Positions 12,601 through 24,910 of a stretch of DNA of 64,000 bases are shown one piece after another. How positions within the stretch are numbered: position 1 is the stretch's first letter; the number at the start of each line of letters is the position of its first letter. The notes beneath the pieces are model-generated. The model did no database searches and was not told where the DNA came from. It saw nothing but the letters and a program-made list of their open reading frames with translations. The DNA is from Vermamoeba vermiformis (lineage: Eukaryota > Tubulinea > Echinamoebida). The stretch lies in contig JBEWZL010000212.1 of the NCBI GenBank assembly GCA_045837725.1, positions 62,001-126,000 on the forward strand. The letters are read 5' to 3'. The translations under genes were made by a program, and so were the position numbers.

Positions 12601-13356
12601 AGCCTGCGTCATCCTAATGTCTTAACATTCATGGGTGCGAGTACTGAATGGCCAGACATTTGTATCATCACGGAGTACATGCCTAAAGGATCTCTTTGGC
12701 AAGTCTTGCATGATCCGAACGTACCGCTCAGCTGGGAGCTATTAAGAAGAATGGCTATAGACGCAGCTATTGGCATGAATTTCTTGCACTGTTCGAACAT
12801 TATTCATCGCGATCTGAAGTCGCATAATTTATTAGTCGATAATAATTGGAAAGTCAAAGTCGCTGATTTTGGCTTATCCAAAATGATTGAAGAGAAGTGT
12901 ACTTCGACTATGACAGCTTGCGGTACTCCTTGTTGGACAGGTAAGATAAGATAAGATCCGCTCTTATTTCGAATTTCTATTTTTAGATGCAGATGTGCTA
13001 ACGTTTTATTTCAAACTCGCAGCGCCTGAAGTGTTGCGACATCAAACGTATAGTATTCGAGCGGACGTCTATAGTTTTGGCATTTGTTTATGGGAAATGG
13101 CAACAAGGTAAGTCAACATAACTAATTCAAAGAGACGCATCTCATCGTACGTTTAAGATCCGATCCGTATCAAAACGTACCGCCATTCCAAGTAATTTTG
13201 CATGTGGCTACAAAGGGCTTGAGGCCACAACTTACTCCTGAAGTCCCCGACGAATGGGCAGCGCTGGTCAAGCACTGCTGGGACGACGATCCAGAAAAGA
13301 GACCGACCTTTGCGGAGATTCAGGAGACGTTAGAGAAGATGAACTTGCCCAAATAA
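9627..13356 (+). CDS. Receptor-type TKL protein kinase with IPT/TIG ectodomain
   Basis: Start at ATG 9627 opens a signal peptide (MGFGLIVALCIVMVVIPDCLG). A Cys-rich, Asn-glycosylatable ectodomain follows. It includes at least two IPT/TIG repeats, one beginning LESVTPEYIPLEGGTLLHV (about 11250), the next IVKSIDPAVGFNGSLITVYG (about 11640-11745), each with the family's P-x-x-G-x-x-L pattern. One transmembrane helix (LYVTGGILVLLTIVSVVFLI) and a basic stop-transfer lie at 12020-12100. The cytoplasmic kinase has IGRGSVGDVYRG, VAIKK, HRDLKSHNLLVD, VADFGLSK, TPCWTAPEVL and a subdomain XI Arg, so it looks active. HRDLKSHN and the loop place it in the tyrosine-kinase-like (Raf/MLK/DRK) group, probably Ser/Thr specific. 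Stop TAA 13354-13356. Intron 1 (9715-about 10118) is unusually long for this window. Ligand unknown; IPT/TIG repeats suggest adhesion or surface recognition. Confidence 0.9.
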
Positions 13357-13645
13357 ATAGGCCAGCAGTTCATTTGTATAGAAAAACAACCTTTTTTGTA
13401 ATCTTAGAAGTAAAACTCAAAATTTCAACGATGCACTTTATTCAAAGAATGACAAATGGTGTAGTTCGACCATGAATTAATTAGGCATTGGGTTCAAGTA
13501 TTACTACATGACGTTAATCTTACAAGGGCTAAGATATCATGAGGAAGAAAGGGTTTGATTGTTCGCAATAAATAAGTTATTTGTACAAGGTCGTTCGTTC
13601 TGTGGTATTTACATTAATATTATTGTTTTCATTTTTGTTGTATTA

Positions 13646-16600
13646 TTAATTCCATTTCTTGGTCCACGTTGAGAAGTCGTTAGTAGGTGGGTAATTGGGA
13701 GGCTGCGGCATGGGTGGCGGAGGTTGATTGGATGCAGTAGGTACGTAACCGGCGTAAGGACTCGGTGCCATATAAGGGTACGGTGCTCCGTAGCCTGGTT
13801 GAGGGGGCATGTAGTTCAGGTACATCTGATCCGTACTAGGCCAATGCGGGACCGCTACTGTAGAGTGAAACGGACCGGATCCAGGAGGTTTAACCATATT
13901 AGGCAAACTAGCGTCGATTTGATTGATAGAAGGCAAGCTGCCGCCAAAGCTGTTCAAAATTGAGGGATTTTGTGGATGCGGTCCCTCGCCATCGCATTGC
14001 GGCAATCCAACATTACTATATTTGGCAATTGGTAAATTTAAAGCAGGGTACTCTTCATCGGCATAATACCTCTTGTTCTTGGACTGTTTGACGACCAGTT
14101 CCATCTCGTCCTTATGTTCTAAAAATAGCTGGCGATACTCTGGCAGATTGACGTACTCCTTCCATGACAATGCGACGTAGAATCGACAATAGGCCTTCAA
14201 ACGATGCGCACGGACTTTGATAGCCAATCCAAATATGGAAAGTAAGCTGGATGCGTCCAAAAATTCCAGCATTGCTTTCTCGCACCGGAGCTTGAGATCG
14301 AGGACTCGGTACGTGCTCGCCAGGGTCAGCAAGTCCTCAACAACGCGTCTATTCCTTTTTAGTAGAATTTTGTTGAGGCTCTCGACGGCATCCAGACCCA
14401 AGTACATAAACTGCAATACTAATGAAAACAACTCCGAATCCGTTTCGTTCGGGGCGATCCACTCGTGTTGCTCCGCGCTGGCTTCGGGGTCTTCGGAAAA
14501 TAGGTCATTGAAGAATCCACTTCTTGCGGCTAGGACCCATTTATGACCAAAGAAGGGCTTGTTGTTGACAAAAAGCCGGATGTCGGATGTATGCTTGTCG
14601 TTGTAGAGGCTATTGAAGGCATTCGTAGGAATTCTGATTATATGACCGTCTTCTTTGTATAATTTCTTGTCCTTAAATTCTAAGGGGTATTTCTTGAGCA
14701 GATCTCGCAAGTTTTTGTACCGTTCTTCGGATCGAACGATAACTTTGCCAGTGTAGAGCAATTTGAGCAAATTCCTAAAGTCGACATATTTGACACCTTC
14801 TACGGTTATTGTTTGGCCTCTCTTCTTCTTTTTGTTGCATAGGTCGCGTAGAGGATCCGATCGCGACGAAACAAGTGATTTGTGCGCTATATAAACATGA
14901 TAGCGTTAATATAATGTTATCATAATAGACTGATGTAAAATGATCATTCGAGCGGCGAGATCTGATTTTGGAGGTACAGTGGGACATGACGCGTGTCAAA
15001 ACGTGATATAGGACAAGTCCGTCCCGTATATAGCATTAATATCGAATCAAATTTGTGTAAAGGCAGTTGCATTATGCCAATAAATTGTTGGATTTAAAAT
15101 TTGAAGCGCAGGAAATATCAAAATGAATTTTTACGAGATCCGAAAATTACCCACAAAGACTATAAACCCCATTTTTAACCATTCAAATTTAAAAGTATGC
15201 AGTTTTCTACCGGAGCATCCGTTTTTAAAACAAAAGCAAACTTTCGGATGAAAAATAGATCCGGCAACACCGTATTTTTGACTTACCGCGCAAGTATTTG
15301 TTTTGAACGCGAAAATTGATATCTGACAGCATCTCGCTCATGAAAAACTGTTTCATGTCATACTCGAAGGTAGAATCCTCGACGGCTATATCTGGTTTAT
15401 ACTCTGAACACAAAAAGAAATTAATTTTATGTATTTTCTTTGCATAATTACTATTAACGAAGGAAAGATTGTTCAAATGATCTGAACGAGGATAATCAAT
15501 ATAAAATATAACTATCTCGTGGGTCATGGATATTAATTAATCTTGATGGAACGTTTCCTTTTTAGGAAATAAACACTTCTTTGGCCTTTGTCGAGTGCCA
15601 AGCAGTTGGTTAAAACGGATCTTATATTGAACACACTATTATAGGTGCTTAGACTTACCTGCGTTTAAAATTAAAAAGTTCTGATGATCATCCTCAATGT
15701 CAGCGGGTTCTTCCTCCGAATCGCATTTCATTGATTCATATTGATTGTAAGGACTATACAACATCATTTCCGCGTTAGGCAGGTTGATGCAGATCCATAA
15801 AGGCTCGAAATAGGCTGTCGCGCCTGGCTGCTGCCGGAAACTTGGCAGATCTCCGTCGGCAATTTGTCTCGCCCATTTTAGCGTTTCTGGAGTGGATATA
15901 AAAGCGTGAGTATTTCATCAACATAATCCACAGATCATCTGCGTTAATTATGATTGATCGACCACGTGTTTGACCATGCATATTTGGATTTTTTCGAGGC
16001 GCGTTGAATTTTGGGCAAGTCAAAAAAGTCAAATTGACGTTTTAAAACTTTAAATATGCTTACCGGTATCAACGTAATCTACATAGTTGACGGACTGCCA
16101 CGTGCCGTAATTTTTGTTGGATCCGCCGAACACATAAAGCCGATCACCTTTGACAACTACGGAATGAAACGCACGGGCTTGAGGAGCGCATCCGCGCATC
16201 TTGGCATTAGAGGCAAGTTTGTTTTCTATCATGAGCATTAGCTAATTGAGATGGACTGAAAATGTCGAACAAGTTTTTCCAAATAAGGAATTTTTGAAAA
16301 CTAAACTCGTGCAAGTGGGTCTATGGTTAATAAATTGAAATTGCTAATTGCAATGATTACTTACCAAAATCATACAAGCTGGCATCTGATCTCCACAACG
16401 CATCATTCCAATCTATTATTCCGTTTTCGCTCGTTGAAAAGCCACCAAAGAGGAAAATTTTTGCTTGATCCTCGTGCCTGAGATGTGCGTCAGTATTAAG
16501 TTCCGAAATAGTAATTATATTACAAAAAGCATATCTGCTCGCGGATCAATCCAATCCAATCCGCGCAACGATAAGCTTTAAAGCAGATCTATTATTAGAG

Positions 16601-17747
16601 GATGTCCCGCTTACGTACTTTATAAGTGTAGCGCTGTGACCCGCTCTTCTCGTAAGTTTGCCTTCGTACTTTATTTCAGACCATGTCCAGGTATCTATTG
16701 ATCCAAGGAGATTACTTAATTATTCAGAAAATTTCGACAATTAACATCGCTCAATCAGTTGTTCATTATTCCGGATTGTAGATGCATAAAAAGTAATCAA
16801 AGATCATCAAGTATATTACCTATATTAAGGACATGAATATCGTTTAATGCTATGATTCGGTTTTGGTCGGTTCGGGCCAATCCACCAACAATTAAGATTT
16901 CATTATCCGAGATGACGGTTGCTGAGTGGCAACAGCGAGCACCAGGCAAATTGCCAGATGCAATGACGCGTCGCCATTGTTTCGTATCTAAATTAAAGAA
17001 TAGCCGTCAATTCAATCCGTCAAAAACTATCTGCAATCCATATGGAGCACGTTAAAATTAACACAGGGTTCTCCCGGAGTTTTGTGAGTCACTTACCTTT
17101 GGACGCGACGTAGAGATCATTATGGAACTGATCCGTTTGACCACCGAATAGTACTATGACATCCCCTGCAATTTCTATTTAGCATCGGTGGACGAATTTT
17201 TGCGATACGAAAAACCGACGCGAAGTCGTCAATTCGGCAAATGTATATAAATTCGTGTGTATTATGGCTTACCTATTAAACTGACTGAAAAATTCCTAAT
17301 GCGTTGGACTTGGATGTCGCTGCTCGTGTTTCCAAGCTTTTGAAAACTTATAAATTCTATCAAATTGAATTATTATCAATTCATATTAATATTGCAGTTC
17401 TATTAAATCGTACCTTGTTGTTTTTCAGCGTAATGGATGCATACATTAGACGGGATGCTCCAGAAACAATTCTGTTCAGGGATGTGAATGCCCTCGCATG
17501 ATATACGGTCAGAGGGGGTATTATTGCTTTTAATATTCCTCCAGTAACCTATATAGCTTGGTGTTTCATCATTTCCGCTGTCAGTATCGTCTCCCATAAA
17601 CGCATCCACATTAAAACCTTCAGCTTTATAAGCCTGCAGTAATCGCTTGACTAAGACCGACTTCAATCCAGATGGCGACAAATTTCTGGATTTGAGCTCG
17701 TCGCGGAGCTTTAACACTTTCATCTCTTTCGGGTTTTCTATCTCCAT
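13646..17747 (-). CDS. SAP - kelch propeller - BTB/BACK protein
   Basis: Starts at ATG 17745-17747 with a SAP DNA-binding helix pair (VLKLRDELKSRNLSPSGLKS, residues about 10-30), then an acidic linker. Kelch repeats follow across 17300-15770: IVLFGGQTDQFHNDLYV, ILIVGGLARTDQNRIIALND, IFLFGGFSTSENG and LYVFGGSNKNYGTWQ, each with the GG and hallmark aromatic residues. Then comes a split BTB domain: SDINFRVQNKYLR at about 15290-15330 joins, across a roughly 400-bp intron, to AHKSLVSSRSDPLRDL, and a second BTB-like unit DIRLFVNNKPFFGHKWVLAA with a BACK-like helical region lies in the last exon. The tail is Pro/Gly/Tyr-rich and disordered. BTB-kelch proteins commonly recruit substrates to Cul3 ligases; a SAP domain would add chromatin or DNA binding. 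Convergent with the receptor kinase gene. Confidence 0.82.
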
Positions 17748-18463
17748 TGGATCCGCTTAATTAATTCGTCAAATTGTATCGTTCTTGACCATCTTAATTA
17801 TCGGGCAGGAATGTGTTGTAATCTTCGCGTAGGAATAATGATCACCCGTAAAGCTTTTTTCGGCCTCTGTCAGGTTTTGTAATTTCGAGTGGGAAAACTC
17901 CCAAAGAACCCCCTTCAGTGAAAAATAAACGAGTCGGCGTCGAGTTCCGATGGATGCCAGCGTGTGCTCAACTATATATAGATTGTTGTCTCACGTTAAT
18001 AGGACGAACTGACGCCAAGTTGGATGGGATCGAGATCCACATCCACTCGCCGGCGTAAGAAATTTATTACAGGACTTATAAATCACAAAACATGCTCGAA
18101 ACTGAATTTACTAAACGGGTTTGAGCATATTGACCATTAAGCTCCATTTTCTATCATTATTTTTAAAATCATTTCCTGATCGATGATTTCTTTCAAAAGA
18201 GATCCGACGGCTTGCGCTTTTGCTAGGGCACAGCTAAAGCTATAATATAATGTGACTATTAGGGAACACGCAAAGTAATAATATCTGTCAATAAGTGACC
18301 GCAGCAATTTCCATATTTAGTAAAATTAATAATTCAACAGGTAAGAATCATTTCAGATTAATACTAAGCTTAATTATAACGAGATTAGATTATTGACTTG
18401 AGGAAAATAACACAATCTTCAGAGATTGCGCGTAAAAAATTGTAGCAAAGTCATCAGACTTGA
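17748..18463. other. 716-bp intergenic region, with a possible small exon
   Basis: Promoter side of the SAP-kelch-BTB gene and 3' side of the Maelstrom gene. A TATATATA run lies near 17972-17980. On the minus strand, 18137-18233 is open for 32 codons after a good acceptor (TTTAG) and ends in TAA; the peptide (GSLLKEIIDQEMILKIMIENGA at its end) looks helical. I found no convincing upstream exon, so it may be chance or the last exon of a small gene. Confidence 0.3.
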
Positions 18464-20626
18464 TTAGTAGTATTCTTTTGGGACAATTGAAACACCGACA
18501 TACCTTTTGCCACTTTTAGAGTCCTTACTTCTATGGTACTCACATTTACCATCGACTATTTTCTCTAATTTGACGAAAATTTCTGGGATCCGAGATCTAA
18601 CTCCGGTATTAATACTCCTATCTTTGTACTTTCGTTTACAAACGCTCTCGAGCAATTCTTCCACTGTTCTGACATCACCAAAATGATTCTGCACGCCTAC
18701 ATATGGTCAGATTGATTTTGACCTACGGATGTACTCGCCTAGCTACGTACCTGCTTTATTCGCTATCCATTCTAAGCACGCAGTCTTGGAAGCTGGGTTC
18801 TAGAATTCAATTACAGAGTTACTTAATTGCACTTAATGCGCGTTAATTTCCAAATATAGCTTTTCGTGCTCCGAAGGTTGTTGCGGAATTTAACTACGGA
18901 AAATATCAAGACCGAAACGTTACCTTAGCAAAGAAGTTAACTGGAAACGTCTTTTGTTCGGGCAAATCAACGAACGCGCAGATCTCTTGCCATATAATGC
19001 TATAATTTTTGTCGCCTTGGTTGAAGTTTGAGTGCGGTATGCCATGGACATTTTCTTCCTTCCATAGTGCAGACCCGATATAACTAAATATAATCATTAA
19101 AGCTAGGGTAACATCGAATATTTTCTAGGACGGGCCGAAGGACTATTTTTAGCGTTGGATTATACTGTCCGAATAAATTAAATTGATTACGTTTGATTAC
19201 TTACTATGAAGGTACTGTTCCTGCGTCTATGAGTTTATGATAGGCCTTTAATCGGCCATCTTTGAAGCTAAAGGCATAAATTGCAATCTCGACTGGCAAA
19301 TGGATGTGATCTGAGGGCAGAGAGGTCTCAAAATCGATGATAAAGAACTTATGGCTCGCAAAGTACGTCTCTATTAATAATATTGCAAGTTAATTATCGG
19401 AATATCTTATCGATCATCCGTACACATGCAATAACAATACTTTAAAACTTCAAAATTAGCTAATTTATAAAATCGCAACACGTAATTTATCTGCTCGTGA
19501 ACGTACCTGGAATTGATTCTAATTTCAACGACGGTTTTGATGCGGATAATTGTGATTGAGATGCAGGAGGCAATTGTTGAGTATTTTGATTGAATTGATT
19601 GATTGTTGCTGGCACGTTATTGGCACCAGTGAATAAGTTGGCCTGTTGTATTAATCCCTGAATAGAGGCAGATCCTAATCCCGTCGGCAAATTGGCAGCG
19701 GCTCGCGATGAATTATTATTTACCGGAGCGGATCCTACAAACCCGTCGTCGTCATCTTCGTCATCCTATAACAAGAATAATGTTAAATATGCCTAAAGAT
19801 AGTACGCTAATTTCCATAAATTACAAAGCAATCTCAAGCCAGATAAAAAAAACCACTTTTGACATCTGTGTTCCACGACCAAACGTGCTTGTGTACCAAA
19901 GAAACTTCCAGTAGTAGCGAACGATTACTTAATAATACGACAATGCGTACTATAATCTGTTCTTTTTATCGATCTTACCGGTGGAACTCCAACCGCTGAC
20001 AACTTGATAACGTTTGGTTGATGTTGTTTTTTGCCGACTTTGCCTTTCAGCATTTGTAGATCGTTCTCGGTAACATCTGTATATGATACATATCGATTGT
20101 CAATCCTAGTGACTCGTCGCCTACGATAATCAAATTAGAGAATGACATCCAGGTAAGCAGCAGATCTAATTTCGATCCAGAAGCACAAATAGAAACGTTA
20201 AGCGTCATTAAAATACAGAAATATTATATTGTAAGTGTAGAATATATTTTCAATGATAAATAATACAAAGATGGTTAGAAAATTATTGGATCGTGCACTT
20301 ACTCGGCCTCTTGGCGGCTAGCGTCATTGGGAAAATCTAAAATAGCCCAACCACGTGATTTTGTCTCGCCATTAAATGTGTAAAAGGCGACCTTTGCATT
20401 CGTGATGCCAAATGGCGCATAAATACCTTGAAAAGTTGAAGAAAATTAAATTCTTATTCATCAAGTTGCTAATATACAGCACATCGCTATATTATAACAA
20501 TGGCTATTATTAAATAATATTAAAATAATTTACGCTGTAATTTGCAGGCTTAGAGAGCGCGATCTTACTTTTAAGTTGAGTGGCAGTAGTTTCAAATGGC
20601 AGTTTGAATACCTTCACGCGGGACAT
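18464..20626 (-). CDS. RRM - Maelstrom (DnaQ-H nuclease fold) protein
   Basis: Starts at ATG 20624-20626. Residues about 1-75 form an RNA-recognition motif (VKVFKLPFETTATQLK as RNP2 region, SRGWAILDFPN as RNP1-like region). A Gln/Asn/Ser-rich acidic linker (about 110-195) leads to a Maelstrom domain from about 200 to 360. That domain begins FFIIDFETSLPSDHIHLPVE and continues with AYHKLIDAGTVPS, NVHGIP, NYSIIWQEICAFV and ACLEWIANKAG. The four Maelstrom signature residues E-H-H-C are visible (VEIA, YHKLI, VHGIP, ACLEW). The IDFET also keeps the Asp-x-Glu of DEDD exonuclease motif I. Length about 400 residues, about seven short introns. Maelstrom is a piRNA-pathway factor in animals, and protist members may be real nucleases; here RNA binding or cleavage is the likely role. 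Nuclear or granule location is inference. Confidence 0.85.
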
Positions 20627-20848
20627 TTTGTACAATTAAAGGTATTATAATTATATTTACATAAAGTGCTATTGTGCTGTTCCGTTGGGCTTGAACAGTA
20701 ACCCGAAGATTTTTTCAGATTTCATTTTTCATTCTCCCTTTGCAAGTGAAAGCAATAAAGGTACGTTTCTATAATTGTAACAATACAAGCACAGTGTTGT
20801 ATCGAATGGCGACCGTATTCTAATATTGTCGTGGCTAGATTCAATACA

Positions 20849-22890
20849 ATGTCTGAACCAGAAAGCTACATCAAGCCTGAAATTTTGTTGGGCTCTGAGA
20901 CTCCTCCAGCCCCCGTTGCTTATAACAAGCGTGACTTGATTTTGTACGCTTTGGGTGTCGGTGCTACGGATTTGCGCTATGTTTATGAAGGAGGTACGAT
21001 AATTCTCATTTTTAGCAACTTATTTGGCCTAAAAAATTAAGAATAATAAGAATAATTGTATATTATGACTTTTTTGACCGTATTTATAGTTGCAATAATT
21101 GATACTGAATTTTTAAAATTATTTTTTAGATTCTGACTTCCAAGCCATTCCTACCTACTCCACTTGCTTCCCCTTCAAGGGAGATAGCTACGATATTGTT
21201 CCCTTCGGTGGTGGTTCCATGGCCTGTAAGTATAAGCTCTATAGCCTGCAATTTGTAAAGGTGCATCCAGATTTCCCTCGGTGCCCTTTCAATTATTACT
21301 CGTCAATTCATCGCGCTCCTTATCTAAAAATATCATATAGCTTTCCCTGGTGCCAAGTTCAACCCTGCCATGATCTTGCACGGTGAACAAGAGACCGAGG
21401 TGTTGTCGCATCCCATCCCTCTCGAAGGCAACTTCGTCAACAAATCCAAGGTGATTGGTGTTTACGACAAGGGCCAAGGCAAGGGCGCCGTCATTGTTCG
21501 TGAGACATTGACTGTTGACCCCGCTACCAACAAGAAGATCTTCAGAAACGTTACTACGATCTTTGTTCGTGGTTTGGGTGGATTTGGTGTAAGTCTAAAT
21601 TTAACCATGCGCGAAACAAATACAAACGCACGTGGTCTTTCTTTTTTTAATGCTCTTACGTACTGAACTTCGATGTTCATAGAGACTCACACAATCGAAA
21701 TTAAAAATTTACTAATATGTGATTCGCAATCACTTAGGGTGACCGTGGACCAGCTCCTCAAAACATTGAGCCTCCTAAGCGCGCTCCTGATGCCGTTCAA
21801 GAAGACAAGACTACCGCTAACCAAGCCTTGCTGTATCGTTTGTCTGGGTAAGTCGTCTATTTTTGATTCAAATTTTGCCGTCGTAGATCTGATGTTATGT
21901 AACTTGATTCGATTGCTATAGCCTCGTTGTATATAGACTAACGGTCTGTTCAGTGATTACAATCCTTTGCACGCGGATCCAATGCTGGCTCAAATGGTTG
22001 GCTTCAAGCAGCCTATTCTCCACGGTTTGTGCTCTTACGGCCACTCTTGCAGGTAAGTCATGCGCGACACAAATGTCAATTTGCCTTCAAAGGGGAACGG
22101 AAAGGGGACAGGACCGGATAATTTATTTTGTATAAACGACAAGTGACACGTGTACTCGGCGTTAATTGCGCATTTATGCAATTTACACGTGTCATCTTTG
22201 CGTTATATATGATTAAGTATTGACAATGACTAGTAACTAACGATCAACTTTCGTAGAGCCGTGTTGAACAAGTTCTGCAACAACGAGACCAAGAACTTCA
22301 AGCTCATCAAGGCCCGCTTTGCCAGCCCTGTCTTCCCTGGCGAGACTCTCGTCACTGAGATGTGGAAGGAAGGCAACCGCGTCATCTTCGTCACTAAAGT
22401 CAAGGAGCGCAATGTCGTACGTGTCGTTAAATGTGAATCTCGCTGCAGTGCTCGTAGTAACAATTACTTCGGTTAGGTTGTGATCAACAACGCTTGCGTC
22501 GAGTTGAACACTGGCAGCGCTGCTCCTAGTGCTGGCCCTGCCACTTTGAAGTCCCAGCCCGTGTTTGAAGCTATGGCCCAAGCTGTCAGCAAGAACGCAG
22601 ATCTGGTCGATAAAGTGAAGGGCGTGTTCCAATTCAACTTGAAGACTAAGGACGGTCAAACTGTTGTTTACACAGCTGACTTGAAGAACAAGCCTGGTCA
22701 AGTCAAGCAAGGTACTATTGAAGGTGTTAAGCCTGACTGCACTTTGACTGTTGCGGATGAGGACTACTTTGAAATTTCAACTGGAAAACTCAACGCCCAA
22801 CAAGCATTTATGCAAGGCAAGTTGAAGATTAGCGGTAATTTGATGTTGTCGCAAAAACTCAGCATGATCCAACAAGCAAGCAAGCTGTAA
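20849..22890 (+). CDS. Peroxisomal 2-enoyl-CoA hydratase 2 / SCP2 fusion
   Basis: ATG at 20849 was chosen because [15 protein letters not shown] matches the hot-dog hydratase start; a longer GTG-initiated reading is not credible in a eukaryote. The N-terminal half-fold (to about 21590) is followed by the catalytic hot-dog with [12 protein letters not shown] (about 21830-21980), which holds the hydratase-2 Asp and His. A C-terminal SCP2 lipid-binding domain follows ([14 protein letters not shown], then [37 protein letters not shown]). The protein ends ASKL, a type-1 peroxisomal targeting signal. It hydrates trans-2-enoyl-CoA to (3R)-hydroxyacyl-CoA in peroxisomal beta-oxidation, with SCP2 helping deliver the acyl-CoA. 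The dehydrogenase domain of animal MFE-2 is absent, as in the Dictyostelium-type arrangement. Six short introns. GC-rich, biased codons suggest high expression. Confidence 0.93.
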
Positions 22891-23100
22891 ATTTGATCGA
22901 ACATCTCTGGCTCCAGATCTGTTTTGTACGACCTCTTTTTGTTATAAATACTGTAGTTACCAAACACTAGGAGTATAGGCGCTATTTTTCCGTTGTTAGC
23001 TAGGTACGGTTCTTTATGCTCAAGTGAGACTTTTTCAACTATTATTTTTCGTTTGTTTCAACACCAACAAGTACGATATTAGTACTATAATAACTAGACG

Positions 23101-24633
23101 ATGGCGCTAAACGCGGAAGATAAAGAAAACTTGGATATTACTGCCCAGAGACTGCGAGAGTTACTGCCAGCAGAACTTGCGAGGACTGATGTTGGTGCAG
23201 CATTAGACGACCCCGAAGAAAATCCACGATCATATTTGGCGTATTTATTACAGGAATGCTTTTCACCGTGGGAGAAGCCTGCTATTTGTAAGTCTGGAAT
23301 TCTGACTCAGATTCGTTTCTAAAATTATCTAAAATTATTCTGACTGTGCCAGTGGCAAAAAAAAGATATTGGATGAGTATTGGAGGTGTTAAATGCATGA
23401 TGGATTACTTGCAAGCACCAAATCTGCAGACTCGATTAATGGCAGCTCACGCGTGCTGGAATTTTGCTGAAAGCCGTAAGATAATATTATTTTAAATAAT
23501 TATTATTTATTCATCATTTTTAGTCGAATTCGAGAAACCTCAATACGAGTTAGGTGCGTTAGAAGAGATTGTCAAATTGATTCAAACCAAAACAGTCAAT
23601 AGTTATCATAGAAAAGCCTTATGCGAAGCAGCATTTGGTTGGTTATGGGGATTTTTAGAATATGGTACGAAAATACTGCATTATTTCAAAGATTTCTTTT
23701 GACACGTACTTAGATGAGACGTTGGATCCGGTGAATGAGCGAGGAGTAGTGCCAGTGCTTATTGAGTCAATAGGAGACCCTGATATGTCTATGACAGTCG
23801 TAATTGGTTGCATACAGAGTTGCGCTGTGCACGGTAAATGTTAACACAAGTTGATGGATCTCGCTCGCACTTTTACACATTATATTGCTTTCTTAAACTT
23901 AATAATACATAATACTAATATATATACTTATAGCTGGATGCAGAAAGTCTATTGTCGAAGCAAATGGAATTGCAAAATTGGTCGGTGTGGGTACAGGTGC
24001 TGAAGCGGATGTGACACAAGACATGCTCAATGCATTACATCATAGTGTAATTGCTCTAGCTCATCTTCTGAATGATGGTTAGTAATATTATGACTTATAA
24101 TCATATACTAAGCCAAATCTAATTATGATGTTGGTTCAGATCGGTTCAGACAACTTTGTATCGACGCGAAGGCACCAGAAAAAATTAATAATTTCTTAGA
24201 AACTAAAACAATAGAAGAAGTATCGAATATAGAAGACGAGCAATCGTTTCTTTGGCAAATTATGGCTCCGTTTTACAACCTCTGCGAATCTGATCACGTT
24301 GATGTCTATGAGGTCGGCGCTTTCTGCCTAGCTTATCTATCGCTACGACGTAAGTGTAATATAATAATATTTTTCGCTTATTAATCGATTATTCAAAAAG
24401 AATGCAATGTGGATCGTATGATCGCGCAAGAAATTCCGGCTAAGTTGCTTTGTTTGTCTTGGACGCGTAACAAAAGTGAACGATTTAAGACCTTAATTAC
24501 AAAAGCGAGCGATACACTGATCAAAAAGACTCCTGTACCAAATCTGAAGCAGATCTGCTATTACAAACTGTTAGACTTGCTTGGCTCCAAGAATTTAGCC
24601 CTAAAACTGAATGAATGTAATATAGTCATGTAA
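23101..24633 (+). CDS. Armadillo-like repeat protein A (tandem pair)
   Basis: ATG 23101 to a TAA at 24631-24633, six short introns. The product is a row of armadillo-type helical units of about 40 residues, such as IGGVKCMMDYLQAPNLQTRLMA, LGALEEIVKLIQTK, RGVVPVLIESIGDPDMSM and ANGIAKLVGVG, each carrying the glycine before helix 2 or 3 and the hydrophobic helix 3 pattern. The C-terminal unit ends LKQICYYKLLDLLGSKNLAL. Armadillo folds bind extended peptides or partner proteins; no catalytic motif is seen. The neighbour at 24911-26724 is a clear paralogue with introns at matching positions (after AESL/AENL, and after GFLEY/SFLEQ), so the pair arose by local duplication. Importin-like and spindle or myosin-chaperone roles are all open. 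Function unknown. Confidence 0.8.
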
Positions 24634-24910
24634 ATATCTTCTTTTTCCCGTCCTTGCTTACTTACAAAATCGAATCCGGAACAAGTAGATCAAATGCCCG
24701 AGCTTTAAAAAAAAATTCGGAATGATCTTTTAGACAAGTAATGTATTTATATCTATAATATAGTTATTCAATCCAAGTATGTCGTTCGGAAATTTCAACA
24801 AACAAGCCAAGGCAAATTAGTTTCAATTATCCAGCATTTTTTGTTTGTGCGCACACACTAACACCATCCATGACGTGACAATATTACTAGAATAGTATTT
24901 AAGTATATAT

